DNA of 64,000 nt, from NCBI RefSeq assembly GCF_016919165.1, contig NZ_JAFFPS010000011.1:1-64000 (forward strand), read 5' to 3'. Positions 1 to 7,863 of this stretch are shown here, in pieces. The stretch comes from Leptospira chreensis. Its GTDB lineage: Bacteria; Spirochaetota; Leptospiria; Leptospirales; Leptospiraceae. Each line of letters begins with the position of its first letter. The first letter of the stretch is position 1. The translations under genes and the position numbers were made by a program. Under the pieces are notes generated by a model. That model did no database searches, was not told the origin of the DNA, and was given only the letters and a program-made list of their open reading frames with translations.

Positions 1-642
1 TGGATAACCATTGGCTTGGTTCATTCGAAACACTGGCCTTTGGATGGTATTTGCTTGAACAATATGATTCCCATACCCACTCACATCCGTCCAAGTTGCG
101 ATTCCATCTCCATCATTTAATGTTAGTTGGTCAGCCTTAAACCAAAGGCGAAGGGATCCACCACCTAGAACACGTGGCGCTACCATTTGCACAGTATATT
201 CGTTGGTATTCCCATCCACACCTTTGACAATGTATTTTAACGGTACCGCATAAGAGTTTGAAGTAACACCGCTAATTTGTTCGATACCATTCACTGTTAC
301 AGAAATACCATTCGTTTTGAAATGAGCAGTATAAGACGCAATGGAAGTAATGGTTTCAGAAGTAATAACAATTTGATTATCACGAATCAATCCCGTGATA
401 CCAAGACTGGGAATGGAATACTCTAAAATCTCTTTTGGTGTTGAAGGTAAATAGGTTTTGCCGCAAGTTTGACTGTAATCGGAAGTTGCCCATTTTACTA
501 GCAAGTTGTTACGGAAAGTAGCTTCGTTGGGATCACATGGATTATCGGTAAGAGTATTTTTACAGGAGATGAAAAAGAGAATTACACAAAAACAAATCGG
601 TAATGAGGATCTAAACAAATAAACAGTTGGTTTCAATTTCAA
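1..642 (-). CDS. Lipoprotein with LamG/ConA-like domain, 3' end cut by window
   Basis: Read on the minus strand, the frame is open from about 642 to base 1 and runs out of the window, so the C-terminus is missing. A likely start is TTG at 642-640 (or 636-634). It is followed by a hydrophobic stretch and the lipobox FFISC, so this should be an exported lipoprotein. The middle has a segment ending in EYTVQM that resembles the cadherin-like or DUF5018-type beta domains of spirochete lipoproteins. The last visible part (GGGSLRLWFKADQL, then TWTDVSGYGN) is typical of the N-terminal half of a LamG/concanavalin-like jelly roll. Function unknown; possibly a surface glycan or host-factor binder. The start is uncertain because no clear ribosome site is visible. 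Confidence 0.75.
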   Translation of the reverse strand, partial: MKLKPTVYLFRSSLPICFCVILFFISCKNTLTDNPCDPNEATFRNNLLVKWATSDYSQTCGKTYLPSTPKEILEYSIPSLGITGLIRDNQIVITSETITSIASYTAHFKTNGISVTVNGIEQISGVTSNSYAVPLKYIVKGVDGNTNEYTVQMVAPRVLGGGSLRLWFKADQLTLNDGDGIATWTDVSGYGNHIVQANTIQRPVFRMNQANGYP

Positions 643-750
643 TAACTCAAAAGACAAACTAACATCGAATAATGTTGAATGATTCGGAGATTTAGGTTCT
701 ATCGTCAAGTATAAAAGAGAAAATTAAATGCCGAAATCAAAATCCTCTAT

Positions 751-1191
751 TTAGATAGAAGCAAATTGATCCAAAATTTCCTTTAGTTGAAATGCTTGTT
801 TCTCCTCAATACCAGATAAACAAAAAATTTGCTCCGGGATGGCTTTTGCTTTTTCGCGCAATTGTTTTCCATTTTTTGTGAGACTAACAATCACAACGCG
901 TTCATCATCAGGATTTCTCTTTCGTTGGATCAACCCACTTTGTTCCAATCGTTTTAATAATGGTGTCAATGTTCCCGAATCTAATTGTAATCGCTCCCCA
1001 AGCCCGCTAACAGTGTTTTCCTCCTCTTCCCAAAGAACTAACATAACAAGGTATTGTGGATATGTGAGTCCCACCGCCGCAAGTAGCGGACGGTAGATTT
1101 TCATCAATCGATGCATCGAAGAATACAACGAAAAACAAATTTGGTTCTTCAAAAGAAGAACCTCATCTGTAGGGCTCTTAACCTTGGACAA
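751..1191 (-). CDS. MarR/OhrR-family redox-sensing repressor
   Basis: A winged-helix regulator of about 146 residues. The central part (SGLGERLQLDSGTLTPLLKR, then RKRNPDDERVVIVSLT) is the MarR recognition helix and wing. The N-terminus KNQICFSLYSS with LTYPQYLVMLVLWE matches the OhrR subgroup, where a single Cys near position 15-20 (here Cys19) senses organic peroxides. I chose TTG at 1191-1189 because AAGGA lies about 12 bases upstream and the frame starts only 14 bases inside the end of the peroxidase gene. The longer frame up to 1260 would overlap that gene more. It sits downstream of and overlaps the peroxidase gene, so the two are cotranscribed. It probably represses the pair through the palindrome at 1684-1707. 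Confidence 0.88.
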   Translation of the reverse strand: MSKVKSPTDEVLLLKNQICFSLYSSMHRLMKIYRPLLAAVGLTYPQYLVMLVLWEEEENTVSGLGERLQLDSGTLTPLLKRLEQSGLIQRKRNPDDERVVIVSLTKNGKQLREKAKAIPEQIFCLSGIEEKQAFQLKEILDQFASI

Positions 1192-1663
1192 GTTTTTCAA
1201 TGTCCTTTTCGATGGCTTCTGGTTTTGTAATTGGTGCATATCGCTTAACAACGTTTCCATTCTTATCGATTAAAAATTTTGTAAAATTCCATTTGATGTC
1301 TAGGGAACCAAAAATTCCTGGAGCTTGTTTTTTGAGATGTAGATAAAGTGAGTCTGTATTGGGCCCATTCACTTCAAGTTTAGAAAAAATAGGGAACGTT
1401 GTTAAAAATGTTCGTTCGCAAAATAATTTGATTTCTGCGTCCGTTCCAGGTTCCTGTTCTCCAAATTGGTTACAAGGAAATGCCAACACTTCCAAACCTT
1501 TTCCCTTCCAACGATCATAAGTTTCCTGAAGGCCTTTGTATTGTGGAGTGAAACCACACTCACTTGCCGTGTTCACAATCAAAAGAACCTTATCCTTGAA
1601 CTGCTCCATTGGAACTTCTTCGGATCCTCGTTTCACCTTGATTTTGTAAAATTCATCTGACAT
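1178..1663 (-). CDS. Glutathione peroxidase (thioredoxin-type, Cys enzyme)
   Basis: A 161-residue peroxidase of normal family length. The peroxidatic residue is Cys36 in NTASECGFTP, in the place where animal enzymes carry selenocysteine. AFPCNQFGEQEPG and KWNFTKFLID supply the Gln, Trp and Asn of the active site. Non-mammalian Cys enzymes of this type usually take electrons from thioredoxin rather than glutathione and reduce hydrogen peroxide and organic peroxides in the cytoplasm. There is no signal peptide. The ATG at 1663-1661 follows AGGGAGAT. It is first in a two-gene operon with an OhrR-like regulator, which suggests induction by organic peroxide. The reaction is family knowledge; the regulation is inference. 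Confidence 0.92.
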   Translation of the reverse strand: MSDEFYKIKVKRGSEEVPMEQFKDKVLLIVNTASECGFTPQYKGLQETYDRWKGKGLEVLAFPCNQFGEQEPGTDAEIKLFCERTFLTTFPIFSKLEVNGPNTDSLYLHLKKQAPGIFGSLDIKWNFTKFLIDKNGNVVKRYAPITKPEAIEKDIEKLVQG

Positions 1664-1683
1664 ATTAGATCTCCCTACGTAAC

Positions 1684-1707
1684 AATTAGATTGTGCACAA
1701 TTTAATT
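1684..1707. promoter_or_regulatory. Palindromic operator upstream of peroxidase-OhrR operon
   Basis: A 24-bp inverted repeat centred on ATTGTGCACAAT. Both 12-base arms match except for one pair (G1689/T1702). It ends 21 bases upstream of the peroxidase ATG, where a repressor would block transcription start. MarR/OhrR proteins bind AT-rich palindromes of this size, and the operon itself encodes one. Confidence 0.6.
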
Positions 1708-1991
1708 TTGTTCAAGCTTTTTATTGAAATTTTCGGGGGAATTCTTAGGTTTTTAGTAGGTGGGAGGTGAATTTATATATCCCCGCCCTGATTTGGGTGG
1801 GGAACTGGACCCGCCACCCAATACCTTCGCCTTACCACAACCAAACGAATCTGACCATCACCTTCGGGGTTCCTTCAGATTTTTTACAAAAAAGTTCTTA
1901 GTTTTGCAGAATTTACTAGCTTTCAGAGACAAATCGTTCGTAATGATACGAATTTTATTTCTCATTTCAAAAAAGATATTTGGAGCAAACA
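1708..1991. repeat. Gene-free divergent region with alternative GC-rich hairpins
   Basis: The 328-base gap between the peroxidase gene and amtB contains no convincing gene. In the middle, CCCCGCCC (1781-1788) can pair with GGGTGGGG (1795-1802). The same right arm can pair instead with CCACCC (1814-1819), giving two mutually exclusive hairpins. Neither flanking gene ends here, so this is not a gene terminator. It may be a copy of a dispersed intergenic repeat. The rest is AT-rich and presumably holds the amtB promoter. I could not find a convincing sigma-54 -24/-12 element. Confidence 0.45.
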
Positions 1992-3281
1992 ATGAAAATA
2001 CAATTGGTCTTACGACCTTTGTTGGTATGCCTACTCTTCCTTTTACCGGGATTCCTAGCTGCAGAAGGGGAAATTCCAACACCCGCTGTCATCGATAAAT
2101 CAGACACTGCATGGATGTTGGTTTCGTCTGCATTTGTGTTTTTTATGATCCCTGGACTTGCCTTGTTCTATGGTGGTATCGTCCGATCCAAAAACGTCCT
2201 TTCGACAATGATGCATAGTTTTGTCGCCATCATTGTAATGACATTACAATGGACAATCTTTGGATATAGTTTTGCTTTTTCTGGAGATAATCCTTATATC
2301 GGGAATTTTGATTTAGCGTTCCTAAATGGAATTGATATCGATTCGGTAAAAGGTTCTATCCCTACCTATGTGCACTTCCTATTCCAAGGTATGTTTGCAA
2401 TCATCACACCAGCGCTTATCTCTGGTGCGATTGCAGAAAGAATCAAACTCTCCGCTTATGTAGTTTTCATTCTCGTTTGGTCCACGTTAGTTTATGATCC
2501 AGTGGCACATTGGGTCTGGTCTGATTCCGGTTGGTTATTAAAAATGAATGCTCTTGATTTTGCAGGAGGAACTGTTGTCCATTTGATCTCAGGGATTGCC
2601 GGGCTTGCGGCTGCGATCGTCATCGGAAAACGAAAAGGTGATGCCGGGTTACTGACTCATCCAAATAACATGACTTACACGCTACTTGGATCAGGTCTAT
2701 TGTGGTTTGGTTGGTTTGGTTTCAATGCTGGATCTGGTCTTGCTGTCAATGGACTTGCTGCCAGAGCATTTTTAGTAACACTCATTGCACCCGCTGCTGC
2801 AGGAGCAAGTTGGTTACTCATTGAATGGTTACATACAAAAAAAGCAACGGCCCTCGGAGCAGCTTCTGGAATCGTAGCGGGGCTTGTAGTCATCACACCT
2901 GCTTCTGGTTATGTGGGAGTCCAAGGAGCCTTAATCATGGGAGCTTTGGTATCCCCTGTATGTTATCTAGCAATTTTACTTAAAGGTAAACTTCGTTATG
3001 ACGATACCCTCGATGCTTTTGGTATCCATGGTGCAGGCGGTGCATTCGGCGCGATCCTTACTGGATTATTCGCATTGGAATTGGCAGAAGGAATGACTTT
3101 AGGAAATCAATTGACCGCTCAAGTAGTGAGTGTCATAGCAACGGGTATATATTCATTCGTAGTCTCTTATATACTCGCGCTCATTATCGAGAAGACAATT
3201 GGTTTTAGAATCGAAGAAGATAAAGAAATCACCGGACTCGATCAAGAAATCCACGGTGAAAAAGGATATGATATCAGGTAA
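1992..3281 (+). CDS. amtB: Ammonium transporter AmtB
   Basis: A 429-residue Amt/Rh channel that conducts ammonia/ammonium across the inner membrane. The ATG at 1992 follows GGAG at 1982-1985, a better start than the TTG four codons upstream. It begins with a cleavable signal peptide ending near FLAAEGE, as in other AmtB proteins, followed by about eleven membrane helices. The twin pore histidines are visible in GGTVVHLISG and DAFGIHGAGG. LALFYGGIVRSKNV and the aspartate in NALDFAGG are also conserved. The gene lies five bases upstream of a PII gene, the standard amtB-glnK pair in which PII plugs the channel when nitrogen is plentiful. Expression under nitrogen limitation is expected from the family. 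Confidence 0.97.
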   Translation: MKIQLVLRPLLVCLLFLLPGFLAAEGEIPTPAVIDKSDTAWMLVSSAFVFFMIPGLALFYGGIVRSKNVLSTMMHSFVAIIVMTLQWTIFGYSFAFSGDNPYIGNFDLAFLNGIDIDSVKGSIPTYVHFLFQGMFAIITPALISGAIAERIKLSAYVVFILVWSTLVYDPVAHWVWSDSGWLLKMNALDFAGGTVVHLISGIAGLAAAIVIGKRKGDAGLLTHPNNMTYTLLGSGLLWFGWFGFNAGSGLAVNGLAARAFLVTLIAPAAAGASWLLIEWLHTKKATALGAASGIVAGLVVITPASGYVGVQGALIMGALVSPVCYLAILLKGKLRYDDTLDAFGIHGAGGAFGAILTGLFALELAEGMTLGNQLTAQVVSVIATGIYSFVVSYILALIIEKTIGFRIEEDKEITGLDQEIHGEKGYDIR

Positions 3282-3286
3282 TCAAT

Positions 3287-3634
3287 ATGAAATTAGTCAT
3301 CGCAATCATCCAACCACACAAACTGGAAGAAGTAAAAAACGAACTTACTAAAAACGAAATCTATCGATTGACCGTAAGTGATGTCCAAGGTTACGGCCAA
3401 CAAAAAGGGAAAACTGAAGTATTTCGTGGACATGAATACCAAGTAAACCTACTCAGAAAGGTACGTTTGGAAATCGCAGTCAACGATGAGTTTGTAAAGC
3501 CCACTGTAGATGCCATTTTGAAAGCGGCGAAAACAGGGCCTGAAGGTAAAATTGGAGATGGAAAAATCTTTGTTATGCCTTTAGAAGAAGTGATCCGCAT
3601 TCGCAGCGGAGAACGAGGAAACAAAGCCATTTAA
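3287..3634 (+). CDS. glnK: Nitrogen regulatory PII protein (GlnK)
   Basis: A 115-residue PII protein, close to the usual 112. It starts MKLVIAIIQPHKLEEVK and has a full T-loop with the tyrosine that is uridylylated in many bacteria (RGHEYQV). The C-terminal nucleotide-binding loop is GKIGDGKIFVMPLEEVIRIR. PII trimers bind ATP/ADP and 2-oxoglutarate and signal nitrogen status. Encoded directly behind amtB, this copy most likely controls the AmtB channel. The five-base gap implies coupled translation. Confidence 0.96.
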   Translation: MKLVIAIIQPHKLEEVKNELTKNEIYRLTVSDVQGYGQQKGKTEVFRGHEYQVNLLRKVRLEIAVNDEFVKPTVDAILKAAKTGPEGKIGDGKIFVMPLEEVIRIRSGERGNKAI

Positions 3635-3649
3635 CAAATACTTGGTGAT

Positions 3650-3670
3650 CCGAGGGAAACTTTCCCTCGG
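3650..3670. terminator. Hairpin between convergent glnK and ilvB
   Basis: CCGAGGGAA (3650-3658) pairs with TTCCCTCGG (3662-3670) around a 3-base loop. It lies between two genes that end facing each other, so it could stop transcription both ways. There is no strong U-tract on either side, so efficiency is uncertain. Confidence 0.6.
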
Positions 3671-3679
3671 AGTCAAATT

Positions 3680-5371
3680 TCACGTTACGATTCTTTCTAG
3701 GATGTATTCCTGATTCGATTTTCCTCCAGGAACAAAAGGATACACCCCCCAACTCGAAGGGATTCTCACTTCAATCATAGCCGGCCCCTTGATTTCTAAA
3801 ACCCTTTGTAGTTCTTCAGTTCCTAAACTCCAGTCCCATTCCGAATACCCAATTCCAAATGATTGGCATAACAACGAAAAGTCGGGATGAAAATGAAACT
3901 TGGATCCAGAGTGTTTACTTCCGTAAAACAAATCCTGTTGTTGTTTCACAAGACCCAAATGTTCATTATTGATTAAGATGATCTTAACATTAAGCTCCTG
4001 CTCTTTTAAAGTAGATAACTCTTGTAAATTCATCATTATGGAACCATCACCAGAAAAACAAAACACGTGGGCTTCTCTGTTGCTAAGTGCCACACCAATA
4101 GCCGTAGGAAGGCCAAATCCCATCGTCCCTTGCCCACCAGAAGTGATCCAAGATTTAGGATTTAAGAAAGGGAAATATTGGGCCACCCACATCTGGTGTT
4201 GGCCTACATCCGTCAGAATGTAGTGATCCCCTTCAGGCAAAACAGAAGCAAAATCTAAAAGTATATCTTTCATTGGATGTTCTACCGGGATTTCTCTCCA
4301 GGTTTCTATTTGTGCTAAAGCATTTTTGTTTTGAATGCAAAAGTCTTCTTCAATGAGAAATGGAAGAACTTCAGAGATATCTTTTTGTAAACTTAAAGAA
4401 ACTGATTTATTTTTTCCAATTTCACGAGCATCAATATCGATATGAATGATCTTTGCTTGGTTACAAAACTTTTGAATGGCACCCGTGGCACGATCATCAA
4501 ATCGAACTCCAATGGCAATGAGAAGGTCACAAACACCTAATGCTTCATTGGCAACAACGGTTCCGTGCATTCCCATCATTCCTAAATTCATGGGATCGTT
4601 TTTTTCAAAAATACCCAAACCCATTAAGGTGGTTACTGCAGGAATTTGAAAACGAGAAACAAAATCTCGTAAACGCAAATATTCTTTTTTAGCACCACCA
4701 CCTAAATAAAGTAAGGGGAACTGAGAACCTTCAATCAGAGATTTAAATTCTTGTAAAAATAAATTCAAACTTTCATCTGTGATGTCTTCTTCTGATTCCT
4801 TACTCGCAAGTGATCCTTCCTTCTCCTGTAAGTTTATCGAAAGATGATCACTAGCTATCTCAATCCTTTGTGTTTGGATGTCTTTGGGTAAATCAATCCA
4901 AACGGGCCCCATTTTTCCAGAACCAGATAAATCATAGGCTTCGTCCAAAATTTCGATAATTTGATTTGCCTCTTCAATCTTATAAACCCTTTTCACAAGA
5001 GGAGATACGATACTCGCTGTTGGTAATTCCTGGAAGGCATCTGTCCCAGTTAAAGCCAAAGGAACTTGTCCAGAAAAAATCAAAATAGGAATGGAATCTC
5101 TTTGGGCATCGGCAACTGCAGTGATGAGATTGGCAACTCCTGGCCCCGAAGAAACAAATACAGCACTTACCTCGCCTGTACTCCTTGCTCTACCTTGTGC
5201 AATGAATCCGGCGCCTTGTTCATGCCGAGCCAACACATGTTCTATGTTAGACGCAGCCAAATTTTCGTATAATGGTAAGATAGTTCCACCTGGGACACCC
5301 GGTATCCAGTTGATTCCTTTAGATTCTAAAAAACGTATGATATATTGACTAACGGTAATTTGTTCCCGCAT
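3680..5371 (-). CDS. ilvB: Acetohydroxyacid synthase, catalytic subunit (IlvB)
   Basis: A 563-residue thiamine-diphosphate enzyme. It joins two pyruvates, or pyruvate and 2-oxobutyrate, in the first common step of valine/leucine/isoleucine synthesis. The catalytic Glu is in ARHEQGAGF, the cofactor/magnesium motif is GDGSIMMN...LINNEHLGLV, and RFDDRATG is the FAD fingerprint of the biosynthetic enzyme. That motif argues against a catabolic AlsS. No ilvN/ilvH regulatory subunit follows; the downstream neighbour is convergent glnK, so a regulatory subunit must lie elsewhere or be absent. The ATG at 5371 is preceded by GAGAGGG and five T. A short valine-rich open frame and paired RNA structures precede the gene, pointing to attenuation. 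Confidence 0.93.
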   Translation of the reverse strand: MREQITVSQYIIRFLESKGINWIPGVPGGTILPLYENLAASNIEHVLARHEQGAGFIAQGRARSTGEVSAVFVSSGPGVANLITAVADAQRDSIPILIFSGQVPLALTGTDAFQELPTASIVSPLVKRVYKIEEANQIIEILDEAYDLSGSGKMGPVWIDLPKDIQTQRIEIASDHLSINLQEKEGSLASKESEEDITDESLNLFLQEFKSLIEGSQFPLLYLGGGAKKEYLRLRDFVSRFQIPAVTTLMGLGIFEKNDPMNLGMMGMHGTVVANEALGVCDLLIAIGVRFDDRATGAIQKFCNQAKIIHIDIDAREIGKNKSVSLSLQKDISEVLPFLIEEDFCIQNKNALAQIETWREIPVEHPMKDILLDFASVLPEGDHYILTDVGQHQMWVAQYFPFLNPKSWITSGGQGTMGFGLPTAIGVALSNREAHVFCFSGDGSIMMNLQELSTLKEQELNVKIILINNEHLGLVKQQQDLFYGSKHSGSKFHFHPDFSLLCQSFGIGYSEWDWSLGTEELQRVLEIKGPAMIEVRIPSSWGVYPFVPGGKSNQEYILERIVT

Positions 5372-5452
5372 AAAAACCCTCTCTTATGTGGTTTCCCCGT
5401 CGACTTTGCTTTCTGTCGACCGAGGAAACGAGGGAGTATTATGACAGAAAGC
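5372..5452 (-). promoter_or_regulatory. Candidate transcription attenuator of ilvB
   Basis: Read 5' to 3' on the minus strand. Segment 2 is GCTTTCTGTC (5452-5443), the last codons of the leader peptide. It is perfectly complementary over 10 bases to segment 3, GACAGAAAGC (5417-5408). Segment 3 overlaps the 5' arm and loop of the hairpin GTCGAC (5420-5415)/GTCGAC (5404-5399). That hairpin is extended by GTTTCC (5429-5424)/GGAAAC (5396-5391) and by CCCTC (5434-5430)/GAGGG (5381-5377). Five U (5376-5372) follow immediately, then the ilvB ATG. The 2:3 and 3:4 pairings exclude each other. The outer stem would also hide the ilvB ribosome site. Confidence 0.7.
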
Positions 5453-5567
5453 TACGTATGTATGAGGAGACTACAACGACGACGAGGGTAGAGAGGACAT
5501 AGCTAGACAATCCAAGAACGGGCATGGAATCCATGATCTCGTAGTTATTGCTTGTCTCTGTAGCCAT
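5439..5567 (-). CDS. Valine-rich leader peptide of ilvB (42 aa)
   Basis: A short frame with ATG at 5567-5565, GAGAGAG directly upstream, and TAA at 5441-5439. Its second half contains STLVVVVVSSYI: five valine codons in a row, plus nearby Leu and Ile. Known ilv leader peptides of enteric bacteria carry the same kind of branched-chain-residue run. It ends 68 bases before ilvB and its last codons form one arm of the antiterminator. Stalling at the Val run under valine shortage would free that arm. Alternatively it could be a tiny membrane protein, because the run is hydrophobic, but the position and complementarity favour a leader peptide. Confidence 0.7.
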   Translation of the reverse strand: MATETSNNYEIMDSMPVLGLSSYVLSTLVVVVVSSYIRSFLS

Positions 5568-5697
5568 CTCTCTCAAGATTTTTGGGATTTGTCATCGTCG
5601 TCAAGAATTTATTAGGAACCAGATCGAAATCTTTTTCCCGATGCGGGCGTCTTGCGAAGCCATTCGAGATGGTCACAAAAAAATACAAAGGATCTTG

Positions 5698-5925
5698 TTA
5701 TTCGTTTTCTTTGGCTCGTTTGATGAGGGAATAGAAAGCTAAGAAAAACCCAAAGAAAAAACCAATGAGAAGCCAGAGAGGTTCTGTTTTCAAATATTCG
5801 TCAAGGTAGTATCCTCCCACCACAAAAACGGCGATGGAAGATACAAACTCAAAACCGGCGCCGGCCATAGCCATTGGCGACTTCTCCGGTTTTTTATCAG
5901 AAGGTTGTTTGGGTTCTTCCGTCAT
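5698..5925 (-). CDS. atpZ: AtpZ/AtpI family F-ATPase accessory protein
   Basis: A 75-residue protein with a charged N-terminus rich in Pro and Lys, then two membrane helices. GAGFEFVSSIAVFVVGGYYL and LLIGFFFGFFLAFYSLIKR match the small AtpZ/AtpI proteins usually encoded in front of atpB and implicated in c-ring assembly or magnesium supply for ATP synthase. Start chosen at 5925, where ATGA overlaps the stop of lepB, so translation is coupled. The rest of the atp operon is not in this window, so the gene is away from its usual partners on this side. Confidence 0.8.
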   Translation of the reverse strand: MTEEPKQPSDKKPEKSPMAMAGAGFEFVSSIAVFVVGGYYLDEYLKTEPLWLLIGFFFGFFLAFYSLIKRAKENE

Positions 5926-6959
5926 TGGAGGATGCGACCAATCCGATCCCACCTGACACTGAGTCTCCACAATCGGTAACGTAGAGTTCTTTCAATCCAT
6001 CCGAATCTAGATTCATCGTCCCGATAACGAGAATTATGTGAGGAAAAAATCTCAGAATAATGGCATCGACGATCCAAAGACTCACCTTCAAAACGTTCAG
6101 CAATCTCTGGTCCTTTTTCTGCCAACTCTTGACCATCTTTGTATTCACAAGTGGAGTCTTTCCAATCAATAGAAAAATAAATGATGAGTGCCTTACCCAA
6201 AATATCTTCTCGTTTTACAAATCCCCAAGCGCGTGAATCGTGAGAGTCATCGCGATTGTCACCCATCACCATGTATTGGCCTTCCGGAATCTGACAACCA
6301 TGCAAAAAATCACAATACTCGAAAATATGAGCACGACGATCATCTTCAAAACCTTCCAGAATGAAATGTTCGAACCCAGGTTTCACTTCTTTAAAAAGTG
6401 CTCTTTGTGTGGCTTCTAAGTTATCCAAATCAGAAAGTTCTTTTCCAATGGGGACTTCGTTTGGTGAATACGATTGAAAATCAGTAGCACCGACTTCTTT
6501 ATACTCAACGAGTGCAAAGTGTACTCTTCCTCTATCTTTTGTATCGATATATTTTCTTGTGATTCGAATTGTATCTCCAGGAAGTCCCACAACTCGTTTT
6601 ACGAATCTTTTGGCAAAAATTCCTGTTCTCGATTCTTCTTGGGCAAGGGCTGTTGCTGGTGGGATAAAGGTTACAATATCGCCACGTTTCGGATCATCAA
6701 TGCGGAAGAGTTCCTTTTCCGTAAATGGCATACGGAACGAATACCGCATTTTATTGACGAATAAAAAGTCCCCAATTTTGAGTGTGGGGATCATCGAACC
6801 AGAGGGAATATTATTTGCATCTAATATAGATGATTTGAAGGCAAAAACGAGAACGACAATGATCCCGAAGGAAATTCCGGAAGCGGCCGCTCCCTCTTTT
6901 GGCAATTCTTTAGGTTCTTGTTTTGGTTTGGATCGGAAGACGGAGGAGAATATTCCCAT
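5922..6959 (-). CDS. lepB: Signal peptidase I
   Basis: The type I leader peptidase that removes signal peptides of exported proteins at the outer face of the inner membrane. The catalytic serine is in NIPSGSMIPTL and the general-base lysine in FAKRFVKRVVGLPGD. The late conserved box is GDNRDDSHDSRAWGFV. One membrane helix (SFGIIVVLVFAFKS) precedes the serine. I prefer the ATG at 6959, giving 345 residues. The longer frame to 7052 adds a non-conserved tail running toward the divergent gene. TTGACA on the minus strand (6994-6989) followed 16 bases later by TAGCTT could be a promoter, which would make a nearly leaderless message. About 100 residues lie between the lysine and GDNR boxes, longer than in compact Gram-positive enzymes. 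Confidence 0.92.
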   Translation of the reverse strand: MGIFSSVFRSKPKQEPKELPKEGAAASGISFGIIVVLVFAFKSSILDANNIPSGSMIPTLKIGDFLFVNKMRYSFRMPFTEKELFRIDDPKRGDIVTFIPPATALAQEESRTGIFAKRFVKRVVGLPGDTIRITRKYIDTKDRGRVHFALVEYKEVGATDFQSYSPNEVPIGKELSDLDNLEATQRALFKEVKPGFEHFILEGFEDDRRAHIFEYCDFLHGCQIPEGQYMVMGDNRDDSHDSRAWGFVKREDILGKALIIYFSIDWKDSTCEYKDGQELAEKGPEIAERFEGESLDRRCHYSEIFSSHNSRYRDDESRFGWIERTLRYRLWRLSVRWDRIGRILQ

Positions 6960-7071
6960 AGGTTCGAAGCTAGGGAATTGGAATTTTCTGTCAAGAAAGG
7001 GGGAAAAAAAGCGCAAAAGACTTGTACTATTTTCGGGAATCGACGATACCATACATGGAGATCTTCTACTT

Positions 7072-7863
7072 ATGGAAACATCAATCCACGTTTTACGAAA
7101 AACCTTACTGGAGATGAAAGAGAATTACTCTTTTGTCTGCATCAAAACAGGAACGGAAACCGAGGATATGGGAGAAGAGGAAATCTCCCTTCTAAAAACG
7201 ATCACCGCCGGTATTTTACCTCTCTATGTCAAAATTGGTGGCCCGGAAGCCAGAAACGATATCCGGATTTGCCAAAGGATTGGAGTTTCAGGGATTTCTG
7301 CGCCTATGGTGGAGTCTGAGTATGCGCTGAAAAACTTCATCCAAACCATGAAGAACCTTCTCACTCCCTCCGAATACGAATCTTATAACAAATCGATCAA
7401 TATGGAAACGATCACCGGATATCGAAACTTGATGGATATTTTTGATTCGGCATCTTTTCAAGCTTTAGAACAAGTAACAGCCGCTAGATCAGATCTAAGT
7501 GCTTCTATGGACAAAAAACCAGATGACAAAGAAGTCACAAGGGTTGCAAAAAAAATCATTTCGGAAGCAAAAAGCAGAGGAAAAAAAACTTCTGTTGGTG
7601 GAACCATCACCAAAACAAACTTCGACCTGATTGCGGACGAAATCCAACCAGATTTTATTAACTCACGTCATGTTATGGTAGATACAAAGGAAGCAATGTC
7701 TATCGGTGCGACGGACGTTGCCGAATGTATGTTGTTATTCGAAATGGATTTGTTTGAATTTTTCTCAAAGTCATTTCCGGAAAAAGGTTTTTACTATAGA
7801 AATCGAGTCGAAATCAATCGGGAACGGATCGGCGAGAGGAAGGTTCTCTACTTCATTCGTTAA
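7072..7863 (+). CDS. HpcH/HpaI-like aldolase / citrate-lyase-family protein
   Basis: A 263-residue protein. The stretch LPLYVKIGGPEARNDIRICQ, GVSGISAPMVESEYAL and a late GGTITKTNFD resemble the barrel of the HpcH/HpaI (phosphoenolpyruvate-binding) aldolase superfamily, with a possible metal or substrate Glu in MVESE. The substrate cannot be told from sequence. The ATG at 7072 is preceded by GGAG at 7057-7060; the long upstream extension of the frame runs antisense to lepB and is rejected. The stop is followed at once by the GTG of a membrane protein gene, so the two are cotranscribed. Confidence 0.72.
   Translation: METSIHVLRKTLLEMKENYSFVCIKTGTETEDMGEEEISLLKTITAGILPLYVKIGGPEARNDIRICQRIGVSGISAPMVESEYALKNFIQTMKNLLTPSEYESYNKSINMETITGYRNLMDIFDSASFQALEQVTAARSDLSASMDKKPDDKEVTRVAKKIISEAKSRGKKTSVGGTITKTNFDLIADEIQPDFINSRHVMVDTKEAMSIGATDVAECMLLFEMDLFEFFSKSFPEKGFYYRNRVEINRERIGERKVLYFIR

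Noticed and set aside
1800..1820. GG-N10-GC spacing (1801-1814) as a sigma-54 promoter for amtB
   Set aside because: The spacing fits, but the -12 part reads CCGC rather than TTGC, it lies within the hairpin repeat and is about 180 bases from the gene.
6559..7071. N-terminal extension of the aldolase-like frame
   Set aside because: It runs antisense through lepB, has no conserved residues, and the ATG at 7072 has a GGAG site.
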